A stretch of 64,000 bases of DNA from Pseudonocardia sp. CNS-004. Its GTDB lineage: Bacteria > Actinomycetota > Actinomycetes > Mycobacteriales > Pseudonocardiaceae. The position numbers and the translations under genes are program-made. The notes beneath the pieces are model-generated. The model saw only the letters and a list, made by a program, of their open reading frames with translations, did no database searches and had not been told where the DNA came from. Location of the stretch: positions 1 through 64,000 of the forward strand of contig MKJV01000099.1 in the NCBI GenBank assembly GCA_001942185.1, given 5' to 3'. Below, piece by piece: positions 28,913 through 38,209 of the stretch (its first letter is position 1; each line of letters opens with the position of its first letter).

Positions 28913-29944
28913 GTGTCGTCGTCGATGGCGCCCGGGAACAGCCCGACCATGCGGGACGTCGCCGCGCACGCCGCGGTCAGCCCGATGACCGTGTCCCGCA
29001 CGCTGCGCGGCGACCCCCGGGTCTCCCCCGAGATGCGCGAGCGGGTGCTCGCCTCCGTGGAGGCGCTGCGGTACCGCCGCAACGACCTGGCGCGCGGCCT
29101 GCGCACCGGCCGGTCCAGCGGGCTGCTCGGCCTCGTGGTCACCAACCTGTCCAACCCGTTCTACTCGGAGCTCGCGCTCGGCGTGGAGAGCCTCGCCTCG
29201 GCGGGCGGGATGCGCGTCGTGATCGGCAACACCGGCGGCGACCTCGACCGCGAACGCCAGCTCGTCGACGACATGGCCTCCCGCCGCGTCGACGGGATCA
29301 TCGTCGTGCCCGCGGGCAACGACCACAGCCACCTGGATCCGGCCGCCCTCCACGGGCTGCCCGTCGTGCTGGCCACCCGACCGCCATCCGGGCAGGACAT
29401 CGACTGCGTCGTCGTCGACGACTTCGGCGGCAGCCGCCGCGCCACCGCCGCGCTGGTCGCACAGGGGCACCACCGCATCGGGTTCCTCGGCCTCGGCAGG
29501 TCGCTGTGGACCGGTGCCGAACGGCTGCGCGGGCACTGCGCCGCCCTCGAGGAGGCCGGCCTCGCCGTCGAGGACGCCCTGCTGCGCAGCGTCGCGCCGG
29601 ATGCGGGTGCCGCCGAGACCCTCGCGCTGGAGCTGCTCGGCCGGGACGACCCGCCCACCGCCCTGTTCGCGGCGAACAACCGCAACACCGTGGGCGCCTA
29701 TCGCGCGATCGCCGAGACCGGGTCGTTCGCCGCCCTCGCCGGCTTCGACGATCTCCCGCTCGCCGACCTGTTCGCCGCCCCGATCAGCGTGGTCACCTAC
29801 GACACCGGCGAGGTCGGAAGGCGCGCCGCCGAACTGCTGCTCGAGCGCATCGCGGGCGAGCAGCAGCCTGCGCACCCCCGGATCGTGACGATCGGGACGA
29901 CGCTCAAGCGCTACCAGCCGTTGCGCGGGCCGGCGTCCGGTTAG
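28913..29944 (+). CDS. LacI-family transcriptional regulator
   Basis: 343 residues. The N-terminal DNA-binding domain is TMRDVAAHAAVSPMTVSRTL with the hinge RRNDLARGLRTGRS. The ligand domain is of the type I binding-protein fold (LGLVVTNLSNPFYSELALGVE, ALFAANNRNTVGAYRA). GTG 28913 is chosen because GAGGAGG (28901-28907) is 5 bp upstream; ATG 28925 is possible. Third gene of the operon and the obvious regulator of both mannoside operons. Confidence 0.89.
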   Translation: MSSSMAPGNSPTMRDVAAHAAVSPMTVSRTLRGDPRVSPEMRERVLASVEALRYRRNDLARGLRTGRSSGLLGLVVTNLSNPFYSELALGVESLASAGGMRVVIGNTGGDLDRERQLVDDMASRRVDGIIVVPAGNDHSHLDPAALHGLPVVLATRPPSGQDIDCVVVDDFGGSRRATAALVAQGHHRIGFLGLGRSLWTGAERLRGHCAALEEAGLAVEDALLRSVAPDAGAAETLALELLGRDDPPTALFAANNRNTVGAYRAIAETGSFAALAGFDDLPLADLFAAPISVVTYDTGEVGRRAAELLLERIAGEQQPAHPRIVTIGTTLKRYQPLRGPASG

Positions 29945-29950
29945 GAACCG

Positions 29951-30310
29951 TCACCCTTCGCGGAGGAGCTCCGCGAGCACCACGGCGTTGTTGTGGTCCT
30001 CGTCCCGCGCGGCGTAGACGATCGTGACCCGGCCGTGGCGCGCCCGGCCCCGGAGCTCGGCGAGCTCGTCCGCGTGCGATGCCAGCTCGGCGCGGTACCG
30101 CGAACGGAACTCACCGAACCGCTCGGGGATGTGGTCGAACCAGCGGCGCAGCTCGTCGCTCGGAGCCAGCTCACGGCGCCACTCGTCCAGGCCCGCGCGC
30201 TCACGTGACACGCCGCGCGGCCACACGTGATCGGCCAGCACGCGGTGGCCGTCGTCGCGCTCGGCCGGCTCGTACACGCGCTTCGCGCGGACATCGAGGT
30301 TCCCCGTCAT
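29951..30310 (-). CDS. DUF488 family protein (YeaO-like)
   Basis: 119 residues matching the DUF488 family (RVLADHVWPRGVSRERAGLDEW, LAPSDELRRWFDHIPERFGEF, VTIVYAARDEDHNNAVVL). The biochemical function of the family is not established. It lies 5 bp after the stop of the XRE regulator gene and is probably co-transcribed with it. Confidence 0.88.
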   Translation of the reverse strand: MTGNLDVRAKRVYEPAERDDGHRVLADHVWPRGVSRERAGLDEWRRELAPSDELRRWFDHIPERFGEFRSRYRAELASHADELAELRGRARHGRVTIVYAARDEDHNNAVVLAELLREG

Positions 30311-30314
30311 GCCG

Positions 30315-31169
30315 TCATCGCCACCCGCTGCTGCCGCCCGCAGCCGACCCGATGACCGACAGCAGTTGCAACTTCTCGTGGCTCTCGCTGCCCGGCACCG
30401 CGGTGTAGACCAGCAGGCCGTGCGACTGCTGCGGGTCGAGCAGGCGCTGGCAGTTCAGCTCCAGCACACCGAGCTCCGGGTGGAGGAGACGTTTGACGTC
30501 CTTGGGGCGGACTCCGATCTCGTGCTCGTCCCACACGCGCCGGAACTCCTCGCTCTGCCCGAGGAGGAGGTCGGCGAAGTACGCCGCCCGGGACGAGGGG
30601 CCGCGCAACGCCACGATCGAGCGCAGGCCCGCGGCGTACATCCGGGAGAGGAACGCATGGTCGTCGGCCGGGTACGTCCGCCGCGCGGCGGGATCGGTGA
30701 ACCAGCGGTAGCCGATGCTGCGCGCCGGACCGGTGTAGTGGGTCGTGTCCCCGGTGAGCGCGACGCCCATCGGGCTCTGGCGCAGGGTCTCGCCCAGCTC
30801 GGTGACGATCTCGGCGGGGGTGTCGGTGAGCCGGTCGAGGATGCGCAGCAGCCCGGGGCTGATGTGCTCGCTGTCCGCACCCCGGACCGGGGGGTGGTGC
30901 CCGCCGAGGCGGAACAGGTGGTCGCGTTCGTCGAGTGACAGGTGCAGGCCCTGCGCGATCGAGGCGATCATCTGCTCGGAGGGCTGCGGCCCGCGTTCCC
31001 GCTCGAGCCGCGCGTAGTAGTCGGCCGACATGTGGCAGAGGGCGGCGACCTCCTCCCGCCTCAGCCCGTTGGTCCTGCGCCGTTGACCGCGGGGAAGACC
31101 GACGTCCTCGGGTTGCAGGGACTCGCGGCGGTGGCGCAGGAACGCCGCCAGTCCGGCCCGATCGATCAC
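30315..31169 (-). CDS. XRE/MmyB-type transcriptional regulator
   Basis: 284 residues. The N-terminal helix-turn-helix is GLRREEVAALCHMSADYYARLERERG. The C-terminal ~180 residues match the MmyB-like ligand-binding domain (PMGVALTGDTT, FRRVWDEHEIGVR, HPELGVLELNCQRLLDPQQ). GTG 31169 has AGGAG 7 bp upstream. Divergent from the DUF3159 gene. MmyB-type regulators are often divergent from oxidoreductase genes; the effector is unknown. Confidence 0.88.
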   Translation of the reverse strand: MIDRAGLAAFLRHRRESLQPEDVGLPRGQRRRTNGLRREEVAALCHMSADYYARLERERGPQPSEQMIASIAQGLHLSLDERDHLFRLGGHHPPVRGADSEHISPGLLRILDRLTDTPAEIVTELGETLRQSPMGVALTGDTTHYTGPARSIGYRWFTDPAARRTYPADDHAFLSRMYAAGLRSIVALRGPSSRAAYFADLLLGQSEEFRRVWDEHEIGVRPKDVKRLLHPELGVLELNCQRLLDPQQSHGLLVYTAVPGSESHEKLQLLSVIGSAAGGSSGWR

Positions 31170-31309
31170 GGCACGTCTCCTTCTCCCGGTTCGTCCTCCC
31201 GTTCATACCGCGGGTGGGTCTGCTCAGCCACGGATCAGGAAGTCGTGGTTGCGCTCCCGACAACCAGGAACCGTCGGTGGCACCCACCTCACGACCGGAG
31301 GAGCACTGC

Positions 31310-31987
31310 ATGACGAACGAAACGGCCCTCTCGCCCCAGCGCGAGCGCCCGGCCGAGAACGAGCCGGTGAGCCTCGCGGATGCCCTACGCCACGCCCTGG
31401 AGCGCTCGGGGGGTCGGGTCGGGATCGCCGTCGCCGCCGCTCCCACGGTGGCGTTCGTCATCGCCAACGCCGTCGGCGGGCTGACCTGGGCGTTCATCGC
31501 CCTCGCGGTGGCCGCCCCGGCGGCGTTCGGGGTGCGCCTCGCACGCCGGGAGTCACTGCGGGAGGCGGTGATCGGCCTCGTCATCGCCGCCGTGTGCGCG
31601 CTGGTCGCCGCGCTCACCGGGGAGGCCCGGGGCTTCTTCCTCGTCCCCACGCTGCTCCCCGCCGGGTGGGCGCTGGTCTTCGCAGGCTCGGCGCTGATCG
31701 GCAGGCCGGCGACGGGGATCGTGCTCAACCGCCTGGCGGGCGGGCCCCGCGACTGGCGCCGGAACGTCGCGCTGCGACGCGTCTACGGGGCCACCAGCTG
31801 GGTCGCGGCAGGCGTCTGCTTCGTCAACTTCGTCGTCCGCGTCGCGCTCTACCTCACGGAGCAGCTGGCGGCGCTCGCCGTCGTCGAGGTCGCCGTCATC
31901 CCGGTGCCCTTCGCGCTGGCCGCCTTCACCGTCGCCGCCGCCCGCCGCGCCATCCGCCGGTCAGACGCCGCCGCCCCGGCCGCTTGA
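31310..31987 (+). CDS. DUF3159 family membrane protein
   Basis: 225 residues with five to six hydrophobic segments after a soluble, Ala/Glu-rich N-terminus of about 40 residues. Motifs such as LADALRHALERSGGRVGIAVAAA and GPRDWRRNVALRRVYG match the actinobacterial DUF3159 family, whose function is unknown. ATG 31310 has GGAGGA 7 bp upstream. Confidence 0.82.
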   Translation: MTNETALSPQRERPAENEPVSLADALRHALERSGGRVGIAVAAAPTVAFVIANAVGGLTWAFIALAVAAPAAFGVRLARRESLREAVIGLVIAAVCALVAALTGEARGFFLVPTLLPAGWALVFAGSALIGRPATGIVLNRLAGGPRDWRRNVALRRVYGATSWVAAGVCFVNFVVRVALYLTEQLAALAVVEVAVIPVPFALAAFTVAAARRAIRRSDAAAPAA

Positions 31988-32018
31988 CCACACCGATCAC
32001 GACACCTGGAGATCCGTC

Positions 32019-32978
32019 ATGCCACGCACCCGCCCCGACATCACCGTTCCCGACCTGTCCGGGAAGCGCGTCGTCGTCACCGGAGCCAGCGACGGGGTCG
32101 GCCTCGGCCTCGCCGCCAGGCTCGCCGCCGCCGGGGCCGAGCTGGTTCTGCCCGTCCGCAACCAGCGCAAGGGACACGCCGCTGTCGGCCGGATCGCCGA
32201 CCAGGTGCCCGGAGCGCAGGTGTCGCTGCGCGAGCTGGACCTGTCCTCGCTCGCCTCCGTGGCGGCGCTCGGCCAGACCCTGCGCGACGAGGGCCTGCCG
32301 ATCCACATCCTGATCAACAACGCCGGGGTCATGGACCCGCCGAGCCGCCAGACCACCGTCGACGGGTTCGAGCTGCAGTTCGGCACCAACCACCTCGGCC
32401 ACGTCGCACTCGTCGCCCACCTGCTGCCGCTGCTGCGAGCCGGCCGTGCCCGGGTGACCTCGCAGATCAGCGTTGCCGCGGGAGCGGGCTCCATCAACTG
32501 GGACGACCTGAACTGGGAACGCTCCTTCCGTCCCCGCCGCGCCTACGCCCAGTCGAAGGTCGCGTTCGGGTTGTTCGGCCTCGAGCTCGACCGGCGCAGT
32601 CAGGCAGGCGGCTGGGGCATCACCAGCAACCTCTCCCACCCCGGCGTCGCCCCGACGAACCTGCTCGCCGCCCAGCCCCACATGGGACGCGACCGACCCG
32701 CCCCGCAGATCCGCCTGATCCGCACGCTGTCGCGGTGGGGCGCCATGGGCACGGTCGAGACCGCGCTGCTCCCCGCCCTGTACGCCGCGACCTCGCCCGA
32801 CGCCCGGGGCGGGCGGCTCTACGGGCCGGACGGGTTCGGGCACCTCAGCGGTGGGCCCGCCGAGCAGAAGCTCTACCGCCCGCTGCGCAGCCACGAGGAC
32901 GCCGAGCGCATCTGGCGCATCTCCGAGGAGCTCGCGAAGGTGCCGTTCACCGCGCCGGGGCCACGAGCCCCGCGGTGA
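32019..32978 (+). CDS. short-chain dehydrogenase/reductase
   Basis: 319 residues. Cofactor motif VVVTGASDGVGLGLAARL, structural NNAGVMDP, catalytic Ser in TSQISVAAG, and the Tyr-Lys pair in RRAYAQSKVAFG. It resembles the long SDRs near retinol dehydrogenase/protochlorophyllide reductase families. It follows the DUF3159 gene by 31 bp. Its 3' end overlaps the convergent hydrolase gene by 32 bp. Substrate unknown. Confidence 0.87.
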   Translation: MPRTRPDITVPDLSGKRVVVTGASDGVGLGLAARLAAAGAELVLPVRNQRKGHAAVGRIADQVPGAQVSLRELDLSSLASVAALGQTLRDEGLPIHILINNAGVMDPPSRQTTVDGFELQFGTNHLGHVALVAHLLPLLRAGRARVTSQISVAAGAGSINWDDLNWERSFRPRRAYAQSKVAFGLFGLELDRRSQAGGWGITSNLSHPGVAPTNLLAAQPHMGRDRPAPQIRLIRTLSRWGAMGTVETALLPALYAATSPDARGGRLYGPDGFGHLSGGPAEQKLYRPLRSHEDAERIWRISEELAKVPFTAPGPRAPR

Positions 32979-33842
32979 AGAAGGCGCTGAGCTTGGCGAC
33001 GGCCTGCGTGACGTGCTCGTCGGTGTCGTAGAGGGACACGTGGGTGGCGCCGTCGATGACGAAGAGCTCCTTCGGCTCGGCCGCCCTCCGGATGGCCTCG
33101 CGGCTGATGTAGCGGTTCTCGCGTCCGAACCGATGATCATCAGGAGCGGGCGGGGCGAGATCAGCCGGATCATGGCGTACGAGTCGTACTGGATGATCTG
33201 GTCGAGGTTGCGCACCGGCCAGGGTTGGACGGCGCGGGGGTGGTACCCGCGCGGGGTGCGGTAGTAGTCGTAGGTCTCCTCGTCCACGGCATCGGTGATC
33301 CACTCCTGGCGGCGGACCCCCTCACCACGGGCCTCCGCGGTGCGGGCCGCCCCGGCGAGCTCCAGCATCGCGCGCGTGGTCTCCGGGGACTGGTTCCCAC
33401 CCAGGCCGTTGCGCATCACCGTGCCCAGGTCACCCGAGCTCACCGTGGCCACCGCCTTGATGCGCAGGTCGGTCTGGGCGGCGAAGGGAACGTAGCCGCC
33501 GGAGGCGCAGATGCCCAGGGCGCCGATCCGGTCCGGGTCGATGTCGCCGCGCGCCGTCAGACAGCTGACGGCGGCCTTCACGTCCTCGGCGCGCTGGAAC
33601 GGGTCCTCCAGGCCACGCGGTTCGCCTTCGCTCTCGCCCTGGTAGGCGGCATCGAACACCACCGCCGCGAACCCCTCACGGGCCAGGCGCTCGGCGTAGG
33701 TGCTCGCGGTCTGCTCCTTCACCCCGCCGCTCGGGTGCCCGATGACGACGGCGGGCAGCGGGCCGGCGGAGGGGGCGTCGGGCAGGAAGAGGGTCCCGGC
33801 GAGCGCGAGGTTGTTGCTCGGGAAGCTGACGTCGATCTTCAC
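32947..33842 (-). CDS. alpha/beta hydrolase (dienelactone-hydrolase-like), frame broken once
   Basis: About 298 residues. The N-terminal strand pattern LPAVVIGHPSGGVKEQ is followed by the nucleophile region IGALGICASGGYVP, where Cys or Ser may serve as nucleophile, and the late His block IDGATHVSLYD. Frame changes near 33130 inside the catalytic-acid region. GTG 33842 (MKIDVSFPSNN) is preferred with GAGGG just upstream; GTG 33857 is an alternative. Divergent from the XRE/MmyB gene at 33930, its likely regulator. Confidence 0.8.
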
Positions 33843-33929
33843 GCCCTCGAGTCTCACCGGTTCGGCGCCGACGGCGGGGGCCAGTTCTGTCCCACCGTCC
33901 GGAGGGCGAGGGCTGCGACACTCGAACCC

Positions 33930-34785
33930 GTGAGCAGCGAACTGGGCGACTTCCTCAAGGCCCGGCGCAGAGACCTGGCCCCGGCCGACGCCGGGCTCGT
34001 CGACGACGGACGGCGGCGCGTCCCGGGCCTGCGCCGGGAGGAGGTCGCCCTGCTGGCCTCGATCAGCCCCGACTACTACACCCGCCTGGAGCAGGGGCGT
34101 CGACGGGCCGCCGAGCCGGTGCTGGACGCGCTCGCCCGCGTGCTGCGGCTCACCGCGGACGAGCGGGCGTACCTCTTCGAGCTCTCGGGCAAGGACGCGA
34201 GCAGGCCGCGCAGGCGACCCCGGCAACAGGTCCAGCCACAGCTGCAGCGCCTGCTCGACGACCTCACCGCCACCCCGGCCATGGTGCTGGGCCGGTGCAC
34301 CGACATCCTGGCGTGGAACCCCCTGGCCGCCGCGTTGTTCACCGACTTCGCGGCACGCCCCCGGGAGCAACGCAACTTCGTGCGCCTGGTCTTCTGCGAC
34401 ACCGCGGTACGCGCCATGTACACCGACTGGGACCACGTCGCGCGGGCCTGCGTGGCCCAGCTGCGGATGGAGGCCGCCCGGGACCCACGCGACCCGCGCC
34501 TGATGATGCTCGTCGGTGAGCTGTCGGTGCAGGACCAGGACTTCCGGCGCTGGTGGGGCGATCACCGGGTGGCCGAACGGACCGGCGGGACGAAGACCCT
34601 CCGGCATCCGGTCGCCGGGGAGCTCGCCCTCGACTGGTCCACCCTGACCGATGCCGCCGACCCGGACCAGCAGCTCATCGCCCTCACCGCGGCGCCCGGC
34701 ACGCCCGCCCACGACGGCCTGCGCCTGCTCGCCTCATGGGCCGCCGAACCGGCGCGACCCGGCCGTCGACGGCGCCCGCTACTGA
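33930..34785 (+). CDS. XRE/MmyB-type transcriptional regulator, 3' end uncertain
   Basis: The helix-turn-helix is PGLRREEVALLASISPDYYTRLEQGRR. The MmyB-like domain follows (VLGRCTDILAWNPLAAALF, FRRWWGDHRVAER, LDWSTLTDAADPDQQLI). Homologues end soon after LRLLASWAAE, but this frame stays open through the convergent TetR gene to 35210. A stop at 34783-34785 in another frame would give a normal length, so an indel near 34745 is suspected. GTG 33930 is the first suitable start. Confidence 0.78.
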
Positions 34786-35353
34786 CGGACGTCGGCATCG
34801 GGCGGGTCGACGAAGCGGCCGAGAGCCGCCACGAACCGCTCCTCGTCGACCGGCACGCCCGCCGCGACCAGCGCGGCCAACCCGATGACCGCGCAGAGCG
34901 CGACCTGAGCGGTCGCGCCGTGGTCCTGGCCGGGCTCCGCGGCCGTCGCCTCGGCGTGCAGGAGGCGGGTCAGGTGCTCTTCGAGCCGCTGGTGGATGGG
35001 CACGACCCGGGCGGCGACTCGGGCTCGACCGCGGCCTCGCCCCACACCTGCACCGACAGGCGGGCGTGGCTGCTCCCGGGACCGACCTCCGCGGCAAGAC
35101 GGGTCACCAGGTCGCGCGTCCGCTCGGCGGGGAAGCCCCCGTCCACCTCGCCACCGTGTCCTTCACCCGCGGCGATCACCAGGTCGGCCTTGCTCGGGAA
35201 GTACCGGTAGACCGCACCCATCGACATCCCCGACTCCCGCACCACGTCGCTCATGCTGGTGCGGGCGAAGCCGCGCTCGGAGAACAACCCGACGGCCGCG
35301 TCGAGGATCTGCTGACGGCGTGCCGCCAGGTGTTGCTCGCTCACTCGCGGCAC
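34779..35353 (-). CDS. TetR-family regulator, frame broken once
   Basis: The N-terminal DNA-binding helices are RRQQILDAAVGLFSERGFARTSMSDVVRESGMSMGAVYRYFPSKADLV, spread over residues 12-60. The C-terminal ligand domain contains LVTRLAAEVGPG and, after a frame change near 35020, PIHQRLEEHLTRLL and VALCAVIGLAALVAAG. Total about 191 residues. Its 3' end meets the 3' end of the MmyB regulator. Target genes are unclear because no divergent operon is adjacent. Confidence 0.82.
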
Positions 35354-35472
35354 TCGTTCCCCCCACCCTGCGCCGGGCGCGTCGACGGTCCTGCGGACCC
35401 TATCCGAGCAGCCCGGAGCAGGCCGTCGTCGTCACGGCGGGAAGGTGGTCGAACGGTCTTCCGGGCCGCCCC

Positions 35473-35628
35473 TCAGCCCCTGATCACCATCGGCGGGCCC
35501 GGGGGTGGCGGCGGGTCCGGCGGCATCGGTGGTACCGGCTCCGGAATGGGTGGTGGCGATGGGTCGGGGCCCGGTACCGGCGGCCCCGGCTCCGAGGGTC
35601 GCGGCAGGGTGGAGCTCATGGTGATCAT
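35473..35628 (-). CDS. short proline-rich hypothetical protein
   Basis: A 51-codon frame (ATG 35628; ATG 35619 also possible) whose product is over 45 percent proline: PSEPGPPVPGPDPSPPPI followed by PEPVPPMPPDPPPPPGPP and a short MVIRG end. It lies 43 bp after the stop of the small protein gene at 35672, on the same strand, and may share its transcript. G-rich sequence precedes the start. GC-rich repeats alone could create such a frame, so coding status is uncertain. Confidence 0.4.
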   Translation of the reverse strand: MITMSSTLPRPSEPGPPVPGPDPSPPPIPEPVPPMPPDPPPPPGPPMVIRG

Positions 35629-35671
35629 CACGATGCCCCCGTCCTGGTAGGTCGTCCTGGAGTGGTCGCTG

Positions 35672-35905
35672 TCAGCCCGACATGCGCGTCAACAGCAGCT
35701 GCTTGCCCAGCTCGGCGCCCTTGCGGCTCTCGGTCTGGGCCTTCCTGAAGAACTCGACCAGCTCCTGGTCACCCGCCCGCTCGGCGTCCTGGGCGTAGGT
35801 CTCCAACCGCAGTGAGTTGGACAGGCACGACTCGACGAACCAGATCAGGTTGTAGTCCTTGTCCATCGTGCCGGTGACGCCGCCGGTCTCGGTGCCTGCT
35901 GTCAT
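35672..35905 (-). CDS. small conserved actinobacterial-type hypothetical protein
   Basis: 77 residues with balanced composition and predicted helical character: MDKDYNLIWFVESCLSNS, LRLETYAQDAERAGDQEL, VEFFRKAQTESRKGAEL. An internal Met-Asp-Lys start (residue 14) is where similar small proteins begin as far as recalled. No motif reveals a function. Divergent from the acidic small protein at 36073. Confidence 0.7.
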   Translation of the reverse strand: MTAGTETGGVTGTMDKDYNLIWFVESCLSNSLRLETYAQDAERAGDQELVEFFRKAQTESRKGAELGKQLLLTRMSG

Positions 35906-36072
35906 GGCTTCGCATCCCTTCTGCTCGTCCTGTCGATGGGGATGGCGTACCCGGCGAGAGCCGGTATATGGCGCAACGACGGAGGATTTTCGTCGAACCG
36001 CGAACGTGTCGTCCTGACCCTGCGGGTAGGCCGCTCGTACGTACCGGACCGAGAACGCATCGGGAGGACGAC

Positions 36073-36276
36073 ATGGAACGCGGCAGTGCCAAGCACGGTG
36101 CCAGGCGTGACGACGCTCTCGTCGACGAGCTCAGCGGCGAGCTCGGCCCGGGTGGGTCGAACCGCGAGGACTGGGCCGCCGCCGAACCACCCGCCGACGA
36201 CGACCCTGAGTCGCGCACGGACCTCCCGGCCCCGACCGAGCAGGAGAAGGCGGGTCAGGACGAGGACGAGCCCTGA
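36073..36276 (+). CDS. small acidic hypothetical protein
   Basis: 67 residues, hydrophilic and strongly acidic toward the C-terminus (PADDDPESRTDLPAPTE). The start MERGSAKHGARRDDAL resembles the N-terminal signature of actinobacterial DUF2795-type proteins, but no DUF2795 domain follows. ATG 36073 has GGGAGGA 5 bp upstream. Its 3' end overlaps the convergent ThDP-enzyme gene by about 20 bp. Probably disordered; function unknown. Confidence 0.65.
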   Translation: MERGSAKHGARRDDALVDELSGELGPGGSNREDWAAAEPPADDDPESRTDLPAPTEQEKAGQDEDEP

Positions 36277-38070
36277 CGGCGCCCGCCGGGCAGAACCTCC
36301 TGGAGTTTGGTCCTCGCGCCCTGCGCCAGCAGGTGGAAGGCCGCGGGATCGCCCTTGAGCACCGCTTCGAGGGTGGATCGCGCCTGCTCGAACGTGGCGT
36401 GCGGTGGGATCGGCGGCACCTCGGGGTCGCAGTGCACGTCCAGCAGGGCCGGCCGGTCCGATGCGAGCACACGATCCCAGGCCGGGCCCAGCTCGTCGGG
36501 CGACGTGACGGTGAGCGCGTCGAACCCCAGCCCGGCGGCGAAGCCGGCGTAGGAGATGTCGGGCAGGGTCTGCGACTCCTCGAACTTCGGGGCCCACCCA
36601 TCGCGCGCAGCTCCCAGGTCACCTGGTTGAGGTCGTTGTTGTGCAGCACGCACACCACGCACCGCGGATCGGACCAGCGGTCGGCGTAGCGGGCGATCGT
36701 CAGCAGCTCGGCCATGCCGTTCATCTGCATCGCACCGTCGCCGGTGATAGCGATGGCCGGCCGGTCGGGGTGGGCGAACTTGGCCCCGATCGCGTAGGGC
36801 ACCGCGGCTCCCATGGTCGCGAGCGTGCCCGACAGCGAGCCGCGCATCGTGCCCCGCATCCGCAGGTGGCGCGCGTACCAGTTCGCGGCCGAGCCCGAGT
36901 CCGAGGTCACGATCGCGTCGTCCGGCACCCGCTGCGACAGCTCCCACAGGATCCGCATGGGGTTCACCGGCTTCGCATCGAGCATGGCCTGCTGTTCCAT
37001 CGTGCGCCACCAGCCGGCGACGTTCTGCTCGACCGTCTCCCGCCATGCCCGGTCGGTCGGTCCGGACAGCCGCGGCAGCAACGCCCGCAACGTCGGCGCG
37101 GCGTCGCCCACCAGGTTGACCTCGGTCGGGTAACGCATGCCGATCAGGGTGCCGTCGATGTCGATCTGCACGGCCCGCGCCTGCCCGAACTCGGGCAGGA
37201 ACTGGGAGTAGGGGAAGCTGGATCCGACGATCAACAACGTGTCGCAGTCCCGCATCAGCTCATAGCTCGGGCGGGTGCCGAGCAGACCGATCGCCCCGGT
37301 GACGAAGGGCAGCTCGTCCGACAGCACGTCCTTGCCCAGCAGCGCCTTCGCCACGCCCGCGCCGAGGACGTCCGCGACCTGCTCCACCTCCAGGGCGGCG
37401 CCACGCGCCCCCTGCCCGACCAGGATCGCCACCCTGTGCCCGGCGTTGAGGACCTCCGCGGCCTCGGCGATCGCCGTCTCGTCCGGGATCGGCGACGAAC
37501 GGGCCGGCCCCGGCGGGCTCGACGGCACGTGCTTGACGCGTGGGCAGGCGGCGTGTACGGCTGTTCCTGCACGTCCGCCGGGATGATCACCACGGTGGGG
37601 GCGCGGCGCGTCGACGCCGTGCGGAACGCGCGGTCGATCGCGTTCGGGAGCTGCTCGGGCACGTTGACCTCGACCAGGTAGTCGCCGGCCACGTCCTTGA
37701 GCAACGACTGCAGGTCGACCTCCTGCTGGTACGCCCCACCCATCGCGCTGCGGTGGGTCTGGCCCACCACGGCGACGACCGGCACGTGGTCGAGCTTGGC
37801 GTCGTACAGGCCGTTGAGCAGGTGGATCGCACCCGGCCCCGAGGTCGCGAGGCACACGCCGACCCGGCCGGAGAACTTCGCGTACCCGACCGCCTCGAAC
37901 GCCGACATCTCCTCGTGCCGCGACTGGATGAACCGCGGCCGGTCCTCCGACCCACCGAACGCGACCACGATCCCGTTGATCCCGTCGCCCGGGTAGGCGA
38001 AGACCTGCTCGACACCCCATTCCCGCAACCTCCGCACGACGTGGTCGCCGACGGTGTCGGCCACAGCCAT
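36255..38070 (-). CDS. ThDP-dependent enzyme (pyruvate oxidase / quinone-dependent pyruvate dehydrogenase type), frame broken twice
   Basis: About 605 residues in three domains. The PYR domain begins GDHVVRRLREWGVEQVFAYPGDG and has the catalytic Glu in QSRHEEMSAFEAVGYAK. The middle domain contains AILVGQGARGAALE. The PP domain has the ThDP/Mg motif AITGDGAMQMNGMAELL ending HNNDLNQVTWE. Frames change near 37540 and 36597. It fits the PoxB/acetolactate-synthase superfamily; without a visible membrane tail a pyruvate oxidase role is a guess. GGAGG touches the start region, so GTG 38073 is also possible. Confidence 0.83.
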
Positions 38071-38209
38071 CACCTCCGCTCATCGACTCCGTCCGGGTCA
38101 CCAGTGGGCTACCCACCAGAACCCGCGTGACACGAGGTGCCGCCTGCGCGCTACGTGGACTCGACTCGCCCGAACGGCACACACTGGAGCACGTCGAAGG
38201 GAGGACGGG

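Noticed and set aside
29938..29950. CGGTT-AGG-AACCG between convergent LacI and DUF488 genes as a bidirectional terminator
   Set aside because: Five-bp stem with a 3-base loop and no flanking T tracts; too weak to call.
31926..34712. A 928-codon minus-strand frame
   Set aside because: Real coding is limited to the hydrolase segment 33130-33842. The remainder is antisense to the SDR and XRE genes with Arg/Gly/Pro-rich shadow composition.
35906..36072. Possible stress-sigma promoters (GGGTA-like boxes) between the two small genes
   Set aside because: GGGTA-like sequences are present on both strands, but no GTTT-type -35 at the right spacing was found.
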